From: Candidatus Zixiibacteriota bacterium
GTDB taxonomy: Bacteria; Zixibacteria; MSB-5A5; GN15; JACZUZ01
Direction: 5' to 3'
DNA length: 8,235 nt
Assembly (NCBI GenBank): GCA_022572905.1
Contig: JACZUZ010000062.1
Location: 1 to 8,235, forward strand
Below, piece after piece: positions 6,491 through 8,235 of the stretch; the first letter of the stretch is position 1, and every line of letters starts with the position of its first letter. Made by a program: the position numbers and the translations under genes. Below the pieces are notes generated by a model. The model saw nothing but the letters and a program-made list of their open reading frames with translations, was not told where the DNA came from and did not search any database.

Positions 6491-6522
6491 GTAGGTCAAG
6501 AGCGCCTCGGTCTTGACTATTG
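6491..6522 (+). repeat. 32-nt hairpin element family A, copy 1
   Basis: GTAG, stem GTCAAGA (6495-6501), then TCTTGAC (6511-6517) and TATTG. It aligns without gaps to the minus-strand element at 211-242, sharing GTAGGTC at the left end and GAC then T or A then ATTG at the right. The stem pairs as far as position 11 with 21; position 12 with 20 is a G-G mismatch, and 13 with 19 pairs again as C-G. Its right arm also forms a 13-bp perfect inverted repeat with the next copy (6509-6521 with 6546-6558). Confidence 0.65.
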
Positions 6523-6545
6523 TTTCCTTACCAAAAATGAAGAGT

Positions 6546-6596
6546 AATAGTCAAGACCACGATGGCGCTGATAGCGCCAATTGGGTCTTGCCCTAC
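6546..6596 (-). repeat. Hairpin element family A, copy 2 (longer, inverted)
   Basis: On the minus strand this begins GTAGGGCAAGACC and ends GGTCTTGACTATT, the same ends as copy 1 but with a longer middle. Eight of nine stem pairs hold (6584-6592 with 6550-6558). The loop contains its own perfect hairpin, TGGCGCT (6563-6569), GAT, AGCGCCA (6573-6579). Copies 1 and 2 face each other across 23 bases, an arrangement like the paired REP units of BIMEs. Confidence 0.6.
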
Positions 6597-6610
6597 GAAG
6601 ATTTAGAATT

Positions 6611-6655
6611 CCGGGCGCCCCACACCTTGGGGTGGGCGCTTAGATAAGCGCTATC
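6611..6655 (+). repeat. Intergenic repeat family B, copy 2, running into the M16 stop codon
   Basis: CCGGGCGCCCCACACC followed by TTGGGGTGGGCGC, then a short spacer and GCGCTATC, aligns with 62-104. The core can fold as GCGCCCCACACC against GGGGTGGGCGC with one bulge and one mismatch. The last two bases of the repeat (TC at 6654-6655) are part of the TGA stop codon of the M16 gene on the minus strand. No T-tract follows on the minus strand, so it is not a standard terminator, though it may stabilise the transcript's 3' end. Confidence 0.55.
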
Positions 6656-8051
6656 ATTCCTCTATCTCAAGCGAGAGCGTGTTAACTTTCCCAAACGACG
6701 ACAGCGGTTTGTCGAACCGCGCTGTGTCGCCAACAACCACAATCACAAAGCTATCCGGGTGTAGGTATTCGGCGGCGGTTCGGTTGCAGTCCTTCCAGGT
6801 GACAGCCTTAAGCGCTTCCAAATCAAGTTCGGTTTGGTTTTCGGCGAAGCCATAGAGTAAATCACTCGCCACCTGCTCGGCGATCTGATGCGGTGTTTCG
6901 TACTCGAAAACAAAGCTGTTGAGTATTGCTTCCTTTGAATCTTTGAATTCTTTTTCTGTGATTCCGTTTTCGTGGACATTGGTTATGATCTCAAGAATCA
7001 TATCCAGCGCTTGTCCGGTGGCGTCGGCGCGTGATTGACAAAAAGAGAAGAACACACCGCCCATTTGACGACGGACAAAATAACTCCCCACAGAATAAGC
7101 CAGCCCCGCTTCACTGCGGATTTTCGTTGTGAGTCTGCTTGTGAAGCCAACGCCCAGCGCGTAGTTCATTATTCGCGCCGCATGGCGGTCATCATTGTGA
7201 AACAAACTCACCCGATGTCCCAGCCGGAACGATGTCTGGCTGATATCTTTTTTCGCGTAATAGATTCCCGGTTTTGCGGGAGGCAGAGGTTTTTGCGTTT
7301 GGTCGGTGACGTCCGGGCCACTCCATTTGCCAAGGCGCTCAGATAGCGCTTGCTTAATTTCGTCAAGCGACAGATCGCCGGAGATAGCCAGATAGCAATT
7401 GTTTGGTTTATACTTTCCCTTGTATTGAGATTTTACCAGACTTTGATTGATCGCGTTCACAGATGTTATAGTTGGATAGTTGCCATATCCATGGCCGTCA
7501 TAGACCGTTTTGTAAAACAAGTGTCTGGTGGCTCCGGTGGGTGAATCAAATTGCCTGCGAATTCTATCAATACGATTGGATTTTTCAATTTCCAATTTCG
7601 CCGAATCGAAAAGCGGAGCTGTCAGAATATCCGCCATGATCGCAAAGACTTCCGCGAAATCCTTTTTTAGCGTACGCATGCTGATCGTTAATCTATCCGC
7701 TTCATCACCAGAACTTATTGACGCGCCCAGAAAATCCAGCGCTTCGTCAACTTGCTCGGCGCTCTTGTTACCCGCTCCTCCCGAGCGAAGAAGGCTTGCA
7801 GTTATTTCAGACAACCCGACCTGCAATGTCTGATCATAATAACCGCCACCGGGGAAATACATTGTTAAGCGGACAACTGGAAGTTCGTGGTTCTCAAGAA
7901 AAACAACTTTAATTCCGTTGTCGGTTGTGAATATCTCTACCGCTGGAGCTTCAAATATAAGCAGCTCGGACTGCATCTCGCGGGGATCGGGCTGAGCGCT
8001 GGCATATGCGGCGAGTGTCAGGAGAAAGAGAATTGATATGGCGTGTTTCAT
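6654..8051 (-). CDS. Exported M16-family peptidase subunit lacking the zinc site (R/Y subunit)
   Basis: The 465-residue protein has a signal peptide (residues 1-19, cleavage after A-S-A19). It has the two-domain M16 fold: an N-terminal M16 domain at about 35-190 and a C-terminal domain at about 200-430. At the place where active M16 enzymes have HxxEH, this protein reads GLSEITASLLRSGG (79-92), so both His and the Glu are replaced (aligned with E82, A85 and S86). The C-terminal signature is kept: IRSEAGLAYSVGSY, with R312 and Y319 at the standard spacing. Known heterodimeric bacterial M16 enzymes pair a zinc subunit with such an R/Y subunit. This fits the overlapping upstream gene, with which it shares ATGA (8048-8051), indicating translational coupling. 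Its own ribosome binding site AAGGAGG lies at 8059-8065. The place of action is probably the periplasm; the substrate is unknown. Confidence 0.9.
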   Translation of the reverse strand: MKHAISILFLLTLAAYASAQPDPREMQSELLIFEAPAVEIFTTDNGIKVVFLENHELPVVRLTMYFPGGGYYDQTLQVGLSEITASLLRSGGAGNKSAEQVDEALDFLGASISSGDEADRLTISMRTLKKDFAEVFAIMADILTAPLFDSAKLEIEKSNRIDRIRRQFDSPTGATRHLFYKTVYDGHGYGNYPTITSVNAINQSLVKSQYKGKYKPNNCYLAISGDLSLDEIKQALSERLGKWSGPDVTDQTQKPLPPAKPGIYYAKKDISQTSFRLGHRVSLFHNDDRHAARIMNYALGVGFTSRLTTKIRSEAGLAYSVGSYFVRRQMGGVFFSFCQSRADATGQALDMILEIITNVHENGITEKEFKDSKEAILNSFVFEYETPHQIAEQVASDLLYGFAENQTELDLEALKAVTWKDCNRTAAEYLHPDSFVIVVVGDTARFDKPLSSFGKVNTLSLEIEE

Positions 8052-8235
8052 TTCCCCGCCTCCTTATTTGAATTGGATTCTTCAATTGGAATAAGTGTCG
8101 CCACCGTACGATTGTTTTCTGTGAGATAATTTTTGGCGACTTCCCGGATCATTTCCGACGTAACAGCCTTCATCTCGTCCAGACGGGTCAACATAAAGCG
8201 CCAGTCCTTTGCAGTGGATTGGTATTGCGCGAGTT
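8048..8235 (-). CDS. C-terminal end of the upstream M16 peptidase subunit (partial, cut by the window)
   Basis: Translating the minus strand from the window edge gives 61 residues, beginning LAQYQSTAKDW and ending at TGA 8048-8050. The segment DEMKAVTSEMIREVAKNYL followed by NRTVATLIP is typical of the last helix and strand of M16 peptidases, ahead of a short polar tail. The stop overlaps the next gene's start by 4 bases (ATGA). Because the downstream partner has lost its zinc site, this subunit is expected to carry HxxEH, but that region lies outside the window. Confidence 0.8.
   Translation of the reverse strand, partial: LAQYQSTAKDWRFMLTRLDEMKAVTSEMIREVAKNYLTENNRTVATLIPIEESNSNKEAGK

Noticed and set aside
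6491..6596. CRISPR-like array
   Set aside because: The repeated units are inverted relative to each other, differ in length and have no regular spacers; no cas gene is present.
6611..6655. Intrinsic terminator of the M16 operon
   Set aside because: The hairpin has no T-run after it on the minus strand; kept as a repeat instead.

Overview
The window looks like chromosomal DNA from a Gram-negative-type bacterium, possibly from the FCB/Zixibacteria-like candidate lineages. This rests on secreted metallopeptidases with Sec-type signal peptides, mixed GC content (about 45-65% in hand-counted lines of the conserved genes), clear AAGGAG-type ribosome binding sites and intergenic spaces filled with small palindromic elements. 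The lineage is an inference from general feel; no rRNA or marker gene is present. No phage, transposase, CRISPR array or tRNA was seen.

Layout. Bases 1-311 are non-coding and hold palindromic elements downstream of a large secreted M14 zinc carboxypeptidase with a C-terminal amidotransferase-like domain (minus strand, 312-3167). A gap of about 308 bases with a palindromic operator/promoter leads to a plus-strand ArsR-type repressor (3476-4009). All eight of its cysteines lie after the winged helix, and its last 18 codons could be translated separately from an internal start. A 216-base spacer with a 14-bp stem-loop and a good promoter precedes nnrDE, the bifunctional NAD(P)H-hydrate repair enzyme (4226-5785). 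Converging on it, 7 bases away, is an AT-rich orphan gene (5793-6407, minus) for a helical protein with an Rx5H motif, tentatively HEPN-like. A 234-base spacer (6420-6653) is almost entirely palindromic repeats. It is followed by two overlapping minus-strand M16 peptidase genes: the complete one (6654-8051) has lost the HxxEH zinc site but keeps the R/Y pair, and the one upstream of it (8048-8235) is cut by the window edge.

How it fits together. The M16 pair reads as one operon encoding a heterodimeric exported peptidase, with a presumably catalytic subunit followed by an R/Y subunit. With the M14 enzyme it suggests a cell-envelope proteolysis theme. nnrDE is housekeeping. The ArsR gene has no effector gene next to it.

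The most unusual signal is a family of short hairpin elements found downstream of both peptidase genes. Two copies are exactly 32 nt, share their ends, and differ in the stem by three paired compensatory changes. A third, longer copy lies inverted beside one of them. A second repeat family, about 43-45 nt, also lies downstream of both peptidase genes and in one case overlaps the stop codon.
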